DNA of 25,773 nt from JASMHC01 sp042092935 (GTDB lineage Bacteria; Pseudomonadota; Alphaproteobacteria; Rhodobacterales; Rhodobacteraceae): NCBI GenBank assembly GCA_042092935.1, contig JBELFK010000023.1, positions 1 to 25,773 on the forward strand. The letters run 5' to 3'. Shown in pieces: positions 14,751 to 21,870 of this stretch; the stretch's first letter is position 1, and every line of letters starts with the position of its first letter. The notes below the pieces were generated by a model. That model made no database searches and was not told the origin of the DNA. It saw only the letters and a program-made list of their open reading frames with translations. A program made the position numbers and the translations under genes.

Positions 14751-14785
14751 CCCGATACAAAGTTTTTAACGGAGGACTACCCTAA

Positions 14786-15010
14786 ATGGCCGATCAACTA
14801 TTGGATGCGAAGGGCTTGAACTGCCCGCTCCCAATCTTGAAAGCGAAAAAAGCGTTGAAGGGAATGGGATCAGGCCAGGTGCTTGAGGTTGTGTCGACGG
14901 ATCCAGGGTCGGTCGCGGATTTCGCGGCATTCTGCAACCAGACCGGAAATGAGCTTGTCAGCTCGGGCAGTGACGCAGACGTCTACAAGTTTGAGATCAA
15001 GAAACGCTGA
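14786..15010 (+). CDS. tusA: TusA-family sulfur carrier protein
   Basis: Small cytoplasmic protein (74 residues) that carries sulfane sulfur as a persulfide on the Cys of the CPxP motif: LNCPLPILKAKK (C13, P14, P16), followed by the usual VLEVVSTDPGSVADF strand-helix. In sulfur oxidisers TusA hands sulfur to DsrEFH; in other bacteria it feeds tRNA thiolation and molybdenum cofactor synthesis. Location next to dsrE2 and the dsr operon supports the sulfur-oxidation role. A second Cys in FAAFCNQTG is not part of the motif. ATG 14786 follows CGGAGGAC. The transcript ends at the terminator at 15043. Confidence 0.94.
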   Translation: MADQLLDAKGLNCPLPILKAKKALKGMGSGQVLEVVSTDPGSVADFAAFCNQTGNELVSSGSDADVYKFEIKKR

Positions 15011-15026
15011 TCCAAAACCAAACGGA

Positions 15027-15041
15027 TTTTTTTTTTTTTTT
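15027..15041 (+). repeat. Run of fifteen T
   Basis: Fifteen consecutive T between the tusA stop and the terminator hairpin. It precedes the hairpin instead of following it, so it is not that hairpin's U-tract. Homopolymers of this length are rare in such genomes and are prone to length change and sequencing error. Confidence 0.8.
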
Positions 15042-15042
15042 G

Positions 15043-15074
15043 AACCCCGGCCATTGCGTCGGGGTTTATTTATT
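15043..15074 (+). terminator. Terminator of dsrE2-tusA, overlapping the dsrN stop
   Basis: Stem AACCCCG / CGGGGTT (15043-15049 with 15060-15066), ten-base loop, then TTATTTATT on the plus strand. The hairpin reaches into the dsrN stop codon (15066-15068). On the minus strand the hairpin is followed by A and not T, so it does not look like an efficient intrinsic terminator for dsrN. Confidence 0.8.
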
Positions 15075-16439
15075 GTGTGCCAGTACGAAGTCGAGAAAAT
15101 CAAAGACCCAGGGCGATTGCGCCGCGTGGCGCAGGTGCACAAATCCCGCCAGGGTGTTGTGCTTTAGATACCCGTCCGAGCTTCCATCGGTTCCGTGTCC
15201 GCGTTTGATGTCTCGGCAAAAGGTAGGTTCTTGCGCATTTATGACGCGGGCGTAGTGAAATTCATGCGCGTTGACGGCGGACGTGGATTGGCCCCAAGGG
15301 TGCGAGGCGTTGCGCTGAAACCGCACATAACCGCGCCCTTGCGGTTTGCTTTCCAGGCGCGTGTCGGCGTCGAAAAATCCGACCATGTCGGACTGGGTGT
15401 CGTTCCAGCCGATGGATTTACACAGATACATCAACCCGCCGCATTCCGCGTAGGCCGGCAAGCCTGCGGATAAAGCGGTTTTGACCGATTGGCGCATCGA
15501 GGTGTTGGCCGCCAGTGCCGGCGCTTGGGTTTCGGGAAAGCCGCCACCGATGAACAGCGCGTCGAGGTCGGGCAGAGATGGATCTTGCAGCATGTCAATC
15601 GGAACCAACGTCGCCCCGGCTTGGGCAAAGGCTTCGAGGTCATCCGCATAATAAAAGCCAAAGGCGGGGTCTTTAGCGATGCCGATTTTCATACCTGTTG
15701 CGTCAGGTGGCGGTCTGCCAAACTCAAACCGGCTCGGCGCAAGGGACGGGGCCGCGTTTGCGATTGCTTGAATGGCTTCGAGATCGGTTTGCTCGGTCAC
15801 AAGATATGAGACCAGATCGATCCAGCTTTCGGTTGCCGGATTTTCGGCGGGGGTAATCAGGCCTAAATGCCGCTCGGCGATGTCCATGTCGGGCGTGCGC
15901 CGGATCGCGCCCAGCACCGGCAGGTCGGTGTAGGATTCGATGGCTTGCACCAGTTTGGCGGTGTGGCGTGGCCCGCCGGTTCGGTTCAGGATCACCCCTG
16001 CGATGGTCACATCGGGGTCAAAGCCCTGATAGCCTTGCAGCAATGGCGCGATGCCGCGGGTCATGCCTGCGGTGTCGATGACAAGGATCACCGGCGCTGC
16101 CAGTCGCTTGGCAAGTTCGGCGTTGGAATCCGAGCCGTCGGGGTTGATCCCGTCGAACAGACCTTTGTTCGCCTCGATCAGGTTTATGTCGCGACCCGTC
16201 GCGCGGCTTTCAAACAGATACGCCAATTCTGCGCGGTCCATGGTGTTGAAATCGAGGTTGTAGCAAGGGTTGCCGCTGGCCGTGCTAAGCCAGAGTGGGT
16301 CGATATAGTCCGGTCCCTTTTTGAAGGTGCCGACGTTTTGGCCTTGTTTGGACAAGGCGCGCGCCAGCCCCGTTGAGACAACCGTTTTGCCCGACGACTT
16401 ATGGGCGGCTGCGATCATGAAACGGGGCAGGGCGATCAT
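15066..16439 (-). CDS. dsrN: DsrN: cobyrinate a,c-diamide synthase-like siroheme amidase
   Basis: Glutamine-dependent amidotransferase of the CobB/CbiA family; in dsr operons DsrN is thought to amidate siroheme to the siroamide cofactor of DsrAB. The 457-residue product has a P-loop-type dethiobiotin-synthetase fold at the N-terminus (AAAHKSSGKTVVSTGLARAL; KKGPDYIDPLW; NLDFNTM) and a class I glutamine amidotransferase domain in the C-terminal half (FIGGGFPETQAPALAAN; catalytic Cys in AYAECGGLMYLC). Its ATG overlaps the stop of the TrpD2-like gene (ATGA), so it is the last gene of the operon. A general cobalamin role is possible, but no other cob genes are nearby. Confidence 0.9.
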   Translation of the reverse strand: MIALPRFMIAAAHKSSGKTVVSTGLARALSKQGQNVGTFKKGPDYIDPLWLSTASGNPCYNLDFNTMDRAELAYLFESRATGRDINLIEANKGLFDGINPDGSDSNAELAKRLAAPVILVIDTAGMTRGIAPLLQGYQGFDPDVTIAGVILNRTGGPRHTAKLVQAIESYTDLPVLGAIRRTPDMDIAERHLGLITPAENPATESWIDLVSYLVTEQTDLEAIQAIANAAPSLAPSRFEFGRPPPDATGMKIGIAKDPAFGFYYADDLEAFAQAGATLVPIDMLQDPSLPDLDALFIGGGFPETQAPALAANTSMRQSVKTALSAGLPAYAECGGLMYLCKSIGWNDTQSDMVGFFDADTRLESKPQGRGYVRFQRNASHPWGQSTSAVNAHEFHYARVINAQEPTFCRDIKRGHGTDGSSDGYLKHNTLAGFVHLRHAAQSPWVFDFLDFVLAHNK

Positions 16440-17446
16440 GGGCGCGGCAGGAATCCCTTGTCCCTGCTTGCCCAGACATCTTGCGCCAATGCCTCGGCGG
16501 CCTCGATGTTGTCGGCTTTGCCCATCGCGCGAAGCGTCACGGCGATTGTGCCGGTGATCGAGGCCAGCGCATAGGGATCGTCCGAGGTTCCCTTCCAGAC
16601 GTCCAACAGGCGCGCGACATTCATGTCCTCGTCCGGCGGCTGATGGCCGTTTTCCAACTGCTGAGGCCAGGTTTCGATGATCGGTTCATCCTGGCCGTGG
16701 GTCATCCAGACCGGCGTTGGTTTGTTGGGGCGACGCTCGATCTCGCCACCTTCACCGCGAAACACCGACATGCGCGATTGCCCAAGCGTTTGGGCGGCAC
16801 CGGCGTGGATCTCCATGAAGCCGCGATGGAAAATGCCCTGCATCATGGTGTCCGCGTTAAACGGGTTCAGCATCCTGCTAAAGGTGTGGACAGGCGAGCG
16901 GAGGCCAAAGATCGGGCGCAGGTCAATCAGTTCCCGCAGACGCGGGCTTAGAACCTCAAGCGGGATGTAACTGAAACCACCGTTGCGCACCTGAGCCGCG
17001 GCTTCGTCAAGTGAGTTTGCCAGCGGCAGGCCGAATAGCTCGATAATTTCGCGGGTATAGACACGTCCCGGGGTGTGGCCCTCGGTGCCGTGCATTGTGA
17101 CGCTATAGCCCGCATTGACCAAGGCCATCACCGACAGCACGAACCACGGCAGTTGAATGCGCTTTCCGGCGTAGGTGGACCAGTCGATGTCGACCTTGGG
17201 CAGGTCACTCGGCAATTGGTACAGCGCCTTGGCGGCGGCAGCAAAACCGGCGATTTCGTCGGGGCCTTCCTCCTTTAGGCGCAAGAGCATCAGAAACGCA
17301 CCGAGCTGTTCTGGCAGCACTTCGTTGCGCAGGACCATGCCCATGGAGTCATAGGCTTCGTCAAAAGTCAGGTGGCGTTGCTTTGTTTTGCCCCGTCCAA
17401 GAATGGCAACGAAACGGGAAAACGGATGGGGCGAAGGTGCGGTCAT
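16436..17446 (-). CDS. TrpD2/YbiB-like glycosyltransferase-3 family protein inside the dsr operon
   Basis: A 336-residue protein with the anthranilate phosphoribosyltransferase fold: helical N-terminal domain with LTFDEAYDSMGMVLRNEV and EQLGAFLMLLRLKEEGPDEIAG, then a large alpha/beta domain with MHGTEGHTPGRVYT and LRPIFGLRSPVHTFSRMLNP. The PRPP-binding GTGGD of true TrpD is missing (the region reads WSTYAGKRIQLPWF) and the KHGNR segment is altered, so it does not make tryptophan. E. coli YbiB of this family binds nucleic acids. It sits between dsrP (13 bases) and dsrN (4-base overlap), so it is expressed with them; related genes are often annotated as glycosyl transferase family protein in dsr clusters of other sulfur oxidisers. 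The role is unknown. Confidence 0.82.
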   Translation of the reverse strand: MTAPSPHPFSRFVAILGRGKTKQRHLTFDEAYDSMGMVLRNEVLPEQLGAFLMLLRLKEEGPDEIAGFAAAAKALYQLPSDLPKVDIDWSTYAGKRIQLPWFVLSVMALVNAGYSVTMHGTEGHTPGRVYTREIIELFGLPLANSLDEAAAQVRNGGFSYIPLEVLSPRLRELIDLRPIFGLRSPVHTFSRMLNPFNADTMMQGIFHRGFMEIHAGAAQTLGQSRMSVFRGEGGEIERRPNKPTPVWMTHGQDEPIIETWPQQLENGHQPPDEDMNVARLLDVWKGTSDDPYALASITGTIAVTLRAMGKADNIEAAEALAQDVWASRDKGFLPRP

Positions 17447-17459
17447 AAAGGTTTGTTTC

Positions 17460-18650
17460 TCAGGTTTTTTTGTCTGCTAGATTCGTTGGCAGAATACGCA
17501 AAACCTTTGCCGCAACACCAGTGGCCAATATCGCGACGGCTATGCCGCCTACGCCTAATGCCAATTCATAAAAGCTGGGGGAATAGTTGGCGACGACACC
17601 GTCATAAAAGGATGAGGTCACCTCGTAGCCCGGAAACATCTCAAGCGGGTAGGCTTGTCCGCCGATGATGAGAACATAGAGCTGTGCAAAGGCACCAAGG
17701 ATCACGAGGATCGACGCGACGATCGCGCGGGACGAAATTTGCGTCGGGCGTTTGCCAAAGATCAACGCCATCGGCAGCAATCCTCCTAGCGCAATCTGGC
17801 CCCACCAAAAGAGCGTCGTATAAACGCCGCCCTCAAGCAGGATGAAACGCTCGATCCCCGAATGCTCGGCGGCGTAGAGGTTTGTGACATGCTGAAGCAC
17901 AGCGAAATACATGGCAGCGGCGATGAAAATGCCAAGAAGATGCGTGAGGCGACGCAGGATGTCGTCGCCGATCTTGCGATCGTCAAGCCGATAGAGCGCG
18001 ATCAACACCAGCAAGAAGATCGCCAATCCAAGCGAGAAAGACAGCGAAATAAACAGCGGCGCCATGACGGCGGCGTCATAGCCGGGACGGGCCACAAGCC
18101 AGCCAAAAATCGACCCTGTGCCGGTTGTCAGGACCAAGCGCCAGACGAAGGCGAGGATACCAACCGGCTTTACAAAACGCGGGTGGACGCTGCGATCCAT
18201 TTGCACCCAAAGATACAGCGCGACGATGCCGATGAAGCCGGTGTAAAGCAGCACGTTCCAGGTGAAGATGGACGAGAAGTTAAACGTCGTCATGGCAATC
18301 AGCAGCCGATCAGGGCGACCAAGATCGAGCACGAGCACCAAAAGACCGCCTACAAGCAGCGCGATTGCAAGTATCCCCGAGAGCCGCGACAGAGGCTTAT
18401 AGGCGCTGCGATCAAAGACCGAGGCCATGGACGCGACGTTCAATGCGCCGGACGCTGCGACAATCAGGATAATCGCAAATACATGGGGCAGCCCCCACAC
18501 GATCTGGTTGTTCATGCCGGTGACTGCGTGGCCGTAATGCTCGACGTAAAGAACAGCCCATGCGGCGACGCCGATCAGACCGAGAAGGATGACGGCTAAG
18601 GTCCAAACGCCTTGGGTGGCCTTGATTTCACGGTAGAGTGTGCGCTCCAT
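17460..18650 (-). CDS. dsrP: DsrP: NrfD-like membrane subunit of DsrMKJOP
   Basis: Integral-membrane quinone-interacting subunit of the NrfD/PsrC family (396 residues, about ten predicted helices, for instance GVWTLAVILLGLIGVAAWAV near residue 20 and NVLLYTGFIGIVALYLWVQ near 140). It partners with DsrO to link the periplasmic DsrJO part to the quinone pool. It starts nine bases after the dsrO stop, with AGGAGG directly in the junction. In A. vinosum, DsrP lies in the same place. No covalent cofactor site is expected or seen. Confidence 0.93.
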   Translation of the reverse strand: MERTLYREIKATQGVWTLAVILLGLIGVAAWAVLYVEHYGHAVTGMNNQIVWGLPHVFAIILIVAASGALNVASMASVFDRSAYKPLSRLSGILAIALLVGGLLVLVLDLGRPDRLLIAMTTFNFSSIFTWNVLLYTGFIGIVALYLWVQMDRSVHPRFVKPVGILAFVWRLVLTTGTGSIFGWLVARPGYDAAVMAPLFISLSFSLGLAIFLLVLIALYRLDDRKIGDDILRRLTHLLGIFIAAAMYFAVLQHVTNLYAAEHSGIERFILLEGGVYTTLFWWGQIALGGLLPMALIFGKRPTQISSRAIVASILVILGAFAQLYVLIIGGQAYPLEMFPGYEVTSSFYDGVVANYSPSFYELALGVGGIAVAILATGVAAKVLRILPTNLADKKT

Positions 18651-18659
18651 ATCGGCCTC

Positions 18660-19421
18660 CTAAAGGTTTGCGTAGCGAACGCCGGGGTTCAAATCGAGAT
18701 CGGGCCGAAGCGCGACCGAGGGATAAGCCGCAAGTGCTTTTGAAATGTCGCTGGTCGGGTCGTTGAGATCACCGAACACCATCGCTTTATAGCCGGTCGC
18801 GTCGCAGGCTTCGACGCACGCTGGGATGCGGCCTTCATCGACGCGGTGCACACAAAGCGTGCAGCTTTCGACGGTTCCCTTGCCACGCGGTGCATAGGGT
18901 TTCTGATTGTTGACCGGTTCATGCACGAATGAGCGCGCTTTGAATGGGCAGGCCATCATGCAGTAACGACAGCCGATGCAGGTGTGCTTGTCGACCAGAA
19001 CAATGCCGTCTTCACGTTTGAAACTGGCGCCCGTCGGGCAGACATCGACACAGGGGGGGTCTTCGCAATGCTGGCACATGACCGGCATTTCCGTTTCGTA
19101 GCCCGTTGCTTTGTTGCGCATCGTGACTTTGCGGATCCACTGAGAATTCTGCTCGGCGTTGCCATAGCCCTGCCAGCCGTTTTCGTCCTTGCAGGCGGTG
19201 ACGCAAGCGGTGCAGCCCTTGGCGCATTTGTTGACATCAATCAGCAGGCCCCAGCGCTTGTTCTGATCTGCCGCCGCATGGGCCACCGATCCGCCAAACG
19301 CCATCACTGTCACACCGGGGGCAAGTGTCAGGGTGACCGCCGCCGCGCCGCTTTTAAAGAAGTTCCGGCGCGATGGGTTCTCGGGCAGATCGGGCAGTAC
19401 GAAATCGTCTTTCGGGCTCAT
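18660..19421 (-). CDS. dsrO: DsrO: Tat-exported ferredoxin-like subunit
   Basis: Periplasmic iron-sulfur protein of DsrMKJOP (253 residues). The N-terminus carries a twin-arginine signal: SRRNFFKSGAAAVTLTL (arginines near residues 18-19), with cleavage near AHAAA at about residue 50. Sixteen cysteines fall into four groups typical of NrfC/PsrB-type proteins: C-AKG-C-TA-C-VTA-C, CQHCEDPPCVDVC, CIGCRYCMMAC and CTLC with CVEAC. These predict up to four [4Fe-4S] clusters. It passes electrons between DsrJ and DsrP. The start follows AAGGAAG at the dsrJ stop. Confidence 0.94.
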   Translation of the reverse strand: MSPKDDFVLPDLPENPSRRNFFKSGAAAVTLTLAPGVTVMAFGGSVAHAAADQNKRWGLLIDVNKCAKGCTACVTACKDENGWQGYGNAEQNSQWIRKVTMRNKATGYETEMPVMCQHCEDPPCVDVCPTGASFKREDGIVLVDKHTCIGCRYCMMACPFKARSFVHEPVNNQKPYAPRGKGTVESCTLCVHRVDEGRIPACVEACDATGYKAMVFGDLNDPTSDISKALAAYPSVALRPDLDLNPGVRYANL

Positions 19422-19430
19422 CTGTCTTCC

Positions 19431-19916
19431 TTACTTGTCCGGCGGTTGTTCGTTGAGGGCCACATAGGCTTCGATTTTGTCCAAAACATCCGGCGTACTC
19501 AGGTTCAGCAGGTCGGAGTTCAGCGTCGAGGTTTCGTCGAAATCCGCTGGCGTTGAACGATGGCACATAAAGCAATCGATTTGCACCGCGACATACTGGT
19601 GGCAGGTCTTGCAGAAATGACGGTCGTCTTCATAGGTGACCGGATCGCCGGTTTCTTCATCGGTGACGGTGTGGCAATCAAAACACTGCTTTAGGCTGGC
19701 ATCGATGTCGCGCACCCCTTCGCGCACAGTCAGATCACGGTCATGTTTCATCAGATCCTTGTGAAACTTGCGCATGTATTCATTGCCCTCGGGATGAGGG
19801 TTGCCCGTGGCCTCGGGCAGGGTCGGACCAAAACGCCATGTGCCGTTTTCCTGCGCGGTTGCGGGGAACACGAGCAACGAAACAACAAGGCTGACAAGGA
19901 CCAGAAGACGCTTCAT
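19431..19916 (-). CDS. dsrJ: DsrJ: periplasmic triheme cytochrome c
   Basis: Small cytochrome of the DsrMKJOP complex, 161 residues. Residues 1-21 form a Sec signal or anchor (MKRLLVLVSLVVSLLVF, ATA-Q). Three haem c motifs are present: CFDCH (78-82), CKTCH (102-106) and CFMCH (115-119). All six cysteines are in these motifs: unlike A. vinosum DsrJ, whose Cys46 is an unusual haem ligand, there is no additional Cys in the 20-77 region. The start at 19916 lies one base after the dsrL TAA; an in-frame ATG at 20009 would add 31 unlike residues inside dsrL and destroy the signal peptide position, so I rejected it. Redox function in the periplasm is still unclear in the family. Confidence 0.93.
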   Translation of the reverse strand: MKRLLVLVSLVVSLLVFPATAQENGTWRFGPTLPEATGNPHPEGNEYMRKFHKDLMKHDRDLTVREGVRDIDASLKQCFDCHTVTDEETGDPVTYEDDRHFCKTCHQYVAVQIDCFMCHRSTPADFDETSTLNSDLLNLSTPDVLDKIEAYVALNEQPPDK

Positions 19917-19917
19917 T

Positions 19918-21870
19918 TTACTCTCCCAGACCCATTTTGATGTAGCCGGTCGGGCAGACGTCGGCGCAGATATGGCAGCCGATGCAGCGGGTATAGTCGG
20001 TTTCGACATAGCGCCCCACGGTGCGATCTGCCTTTTTGACGCGATGAACCGCGTCCTGCGGGCAGTAGATCACGCAGTTGTCGCACTCAAAGCACATGCC
20101 GCAGGACATGCAGCGCTCGCCCTCTTTCTGGGCCTGTTCTTCGCTAAAGCCGATGATACGTTCTTCGAAGTTCCCAAGCACCTCGTCGCCTTCGATGTGA
20201 ACTTCGCCACGGTGTTCGCGCGGGACAAAATTGAAATGCCCCTTGAACAATTCGGTATGCGGGATGATTTGCTTGGTCGAGCGGTCTTCGTAGTTGTGAA
20301 CCGCAAAGCCTGCGTCATTGGTGCCGCGCGTTTGGCCGTGGTCGTAGTCTTCGGGCGCTTTGCCACGGCGGTGCAATTCGGACAGCAGGTTAAAGTGATG
20401 CACATCGACCTTTGGGCGCTTGCCGTCAATTTCTCCGTCGTCGAGGAAATCGGTGATGGATTCCGCAGCGATGCGTCCGTGGCCAATGGCCGTTGTAAGA
20501 AGGTGAGGGCGCACAATGTCGCCACCGGCAAAATGCTTGGCTTTGTCTTTGACCTGATAGTTGCCGGTGATGTTGATAAAGCCACGTCCACCGTCAAGGT
20601 CTTCAACGCCGGTCATGTCACCCATCTGGCCAATGGCTGAAATAATGATGTCGGCCTCAATCTCAAATTCGGTGCCCTCAATGGCCTCGGGAGCGTTGCC
20701 TTTCATGACGCATTCGCACATGCGCAGGCCACGGGCATTGCCGTTGTCGTCCAGCAGGACTTCAAGCGGCATGACGCCGCCTTTGATGTCAACGCCCTCG
20801 CGCTTGGCATCCTCGCGCTCGTGCTCGGCTGCTGTCATCTGCTCAATCGGGAAGAGCGACGTTAGCGTCGCTTGCATCCCCTCGCGGCTGAGGCTTGTTG
20901 CAACGTCATGCGACGTGAAATCAACGAGCGAGCCGTCATTACGTTCAGGCAGGTAGTCGGCGGTGATGTGACCAAGGCGACGGGCGACCGAGGCGACGTC
21001 GATCGAGGTGTCGCCGCCACCAACGACAACCACTTTGCGGGCGGTCCCGAGGACATAGCCCTGGTTGAAGGCGTCTAGGAATTCGATGCCGTTGATGCAG
21101 TTTTCAGCGCCGTCCCATCCGGGGATCGGCAGAGGTCGTCCGTTTTGCGCCCCCATGGCCCAGAAGATGGCATCAAAGGAGTTCTCTAGCTCGTCAGCGC
21201 TGACGTCGGTGCCGACCTTGACGCCCAAGCGCATATCGACGCCCATGTCGATGATGCGACCGATTTCTTTATCGAGCATATCGCGCGGAGTCCGGTATCC
21301 GGGGATACCGTAGCGCATCATGCCACCCAGCTTGTCGTGCGCTTCAAACAGAGTGACCGAGTGCCCGTCGAGACGCAGGAAGTAGGCGGCAGATAGCCCG
21401 GCGGGGCCACCGCCGATGACGGCGATCTTGCGACCCGTGTCAGCGCCCGGCGCCGCCATTTTGATGCCATTGTCGTTGGCCCAGTCGCCCACGTATTGCT
21501 CAACCCCGTTGATGCCGACGTATTCGTCGACCTCGTTACGGTTACAACCCGCCTCACAAGGGGCGGGGCAGACACGCCCCATGGTGGCCGGAAACGGGTT
21601 GGCGCTGACCATGCGCTCAAACGCGTATTCCTGCCAGGCCATGCCCTCTTGGGTGGGCTTGTCCATGCCGCGCGCGATGGCCAGCCAGCCGCGGATTTCG
21701 TGACCCGAAGGGCACGATCCTTGGCAGGGGGGCGTTTTGTGAATGTAGGTCGGGCATTTGTAGGATTTGTCCTGAGTGAAGATTTTTTCCTCAAGATCCC
21801 AATCTTCCGCAGTTTCGCCCTCGCTGAACCGGCGGAAGGTGGGTTGGTTTTTTGAGCTCATCTCATTCAT
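19918..21870 (-). CDS. dsrL: DsrL: FAD iron-sulfur NAD(P)H oxidoreductase
   Basis: Cytoplasmic oxidoreductase related to glutamate synthase small subunit; partner of DsrAB that transfers electrons to NAD(P)+ in sulfur oxidation. About 650 residues. N-terminal iron-sulfur region: CPTYIHKTPPCQGSCPSGH and CPAPCEAGCNRNE; FAD site IAVIGGGPAGLSAAYF (about 140); nucleotide site VVVVGGGDTSIDVASVARR (about 290); C-terminal extension with two ferredoxin motifs, CMSCGMCFECDNCVIYC and CIGCHICADVCPTG. Start ATG 21870 has GGAGGAG seven bases upstream and overlaps the dsrK end; the ATG at 21861 is possible, while 21909 lies deep inside dsrK. Position between dsrK and dsrJ is that of sulfur-oxidiser (DsrL-1) operons. 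Confidence 0.94.
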   Translation of the reverse strand: MNEMSSKNQPTFRRFSEGETAEDWDLEEKIFTQDKSYKCPTYIHKTPPCQGSCPSGHEIRGWLAIARGMDKPTQEGMAWQEYAFERMVSANPFPATMGRVCPAPCEAGCNRNEVDEYVGINGVEQYVGDWANDNGIKMAAPGADTGRKIAVIGGGPAGLSAAYFLRLDGHSVTLFEAHDKLGGMMRYGIPGYRTPRDMLDKEIGRIIDMGVDMRLGVKVGTDVSADELENSFDAIFWAMGAQNGRPLPIPGWDGAENCINGIEFLDAFNQGYVLGTARKVVVVGGGDTSIDVASVARRLGHITADYLPERNDGSLVDFTSHDVATSLSREGMQATLTSLFPIEQMTAAEHEREDAKREGVDIKGGVMPLEVLLDDNGNARGLRMCECVMKGNAPEAIEGTEFEIEADIIISAIGQMGDMTGVEDLDGGRGFINITGNYQVKDKAKHFAGGDIVRPHLLTTAIGHGRIAAESITDFLDDGEIDGKRPKVDVHHFNLLSELHRRGKAPEDYDHGQTRGTNDAGFAVHNYEDRSTKQIIPHTELFKGHFNFVPREHRGEVHIEGDEVLGNFEERIIGFSEEQAQKEGERCMSCGMCFECDNCVIYCPQDAVHRVKKADRTVGRYVETDYTRCIGCHICADVCPTGYIKMGLGE

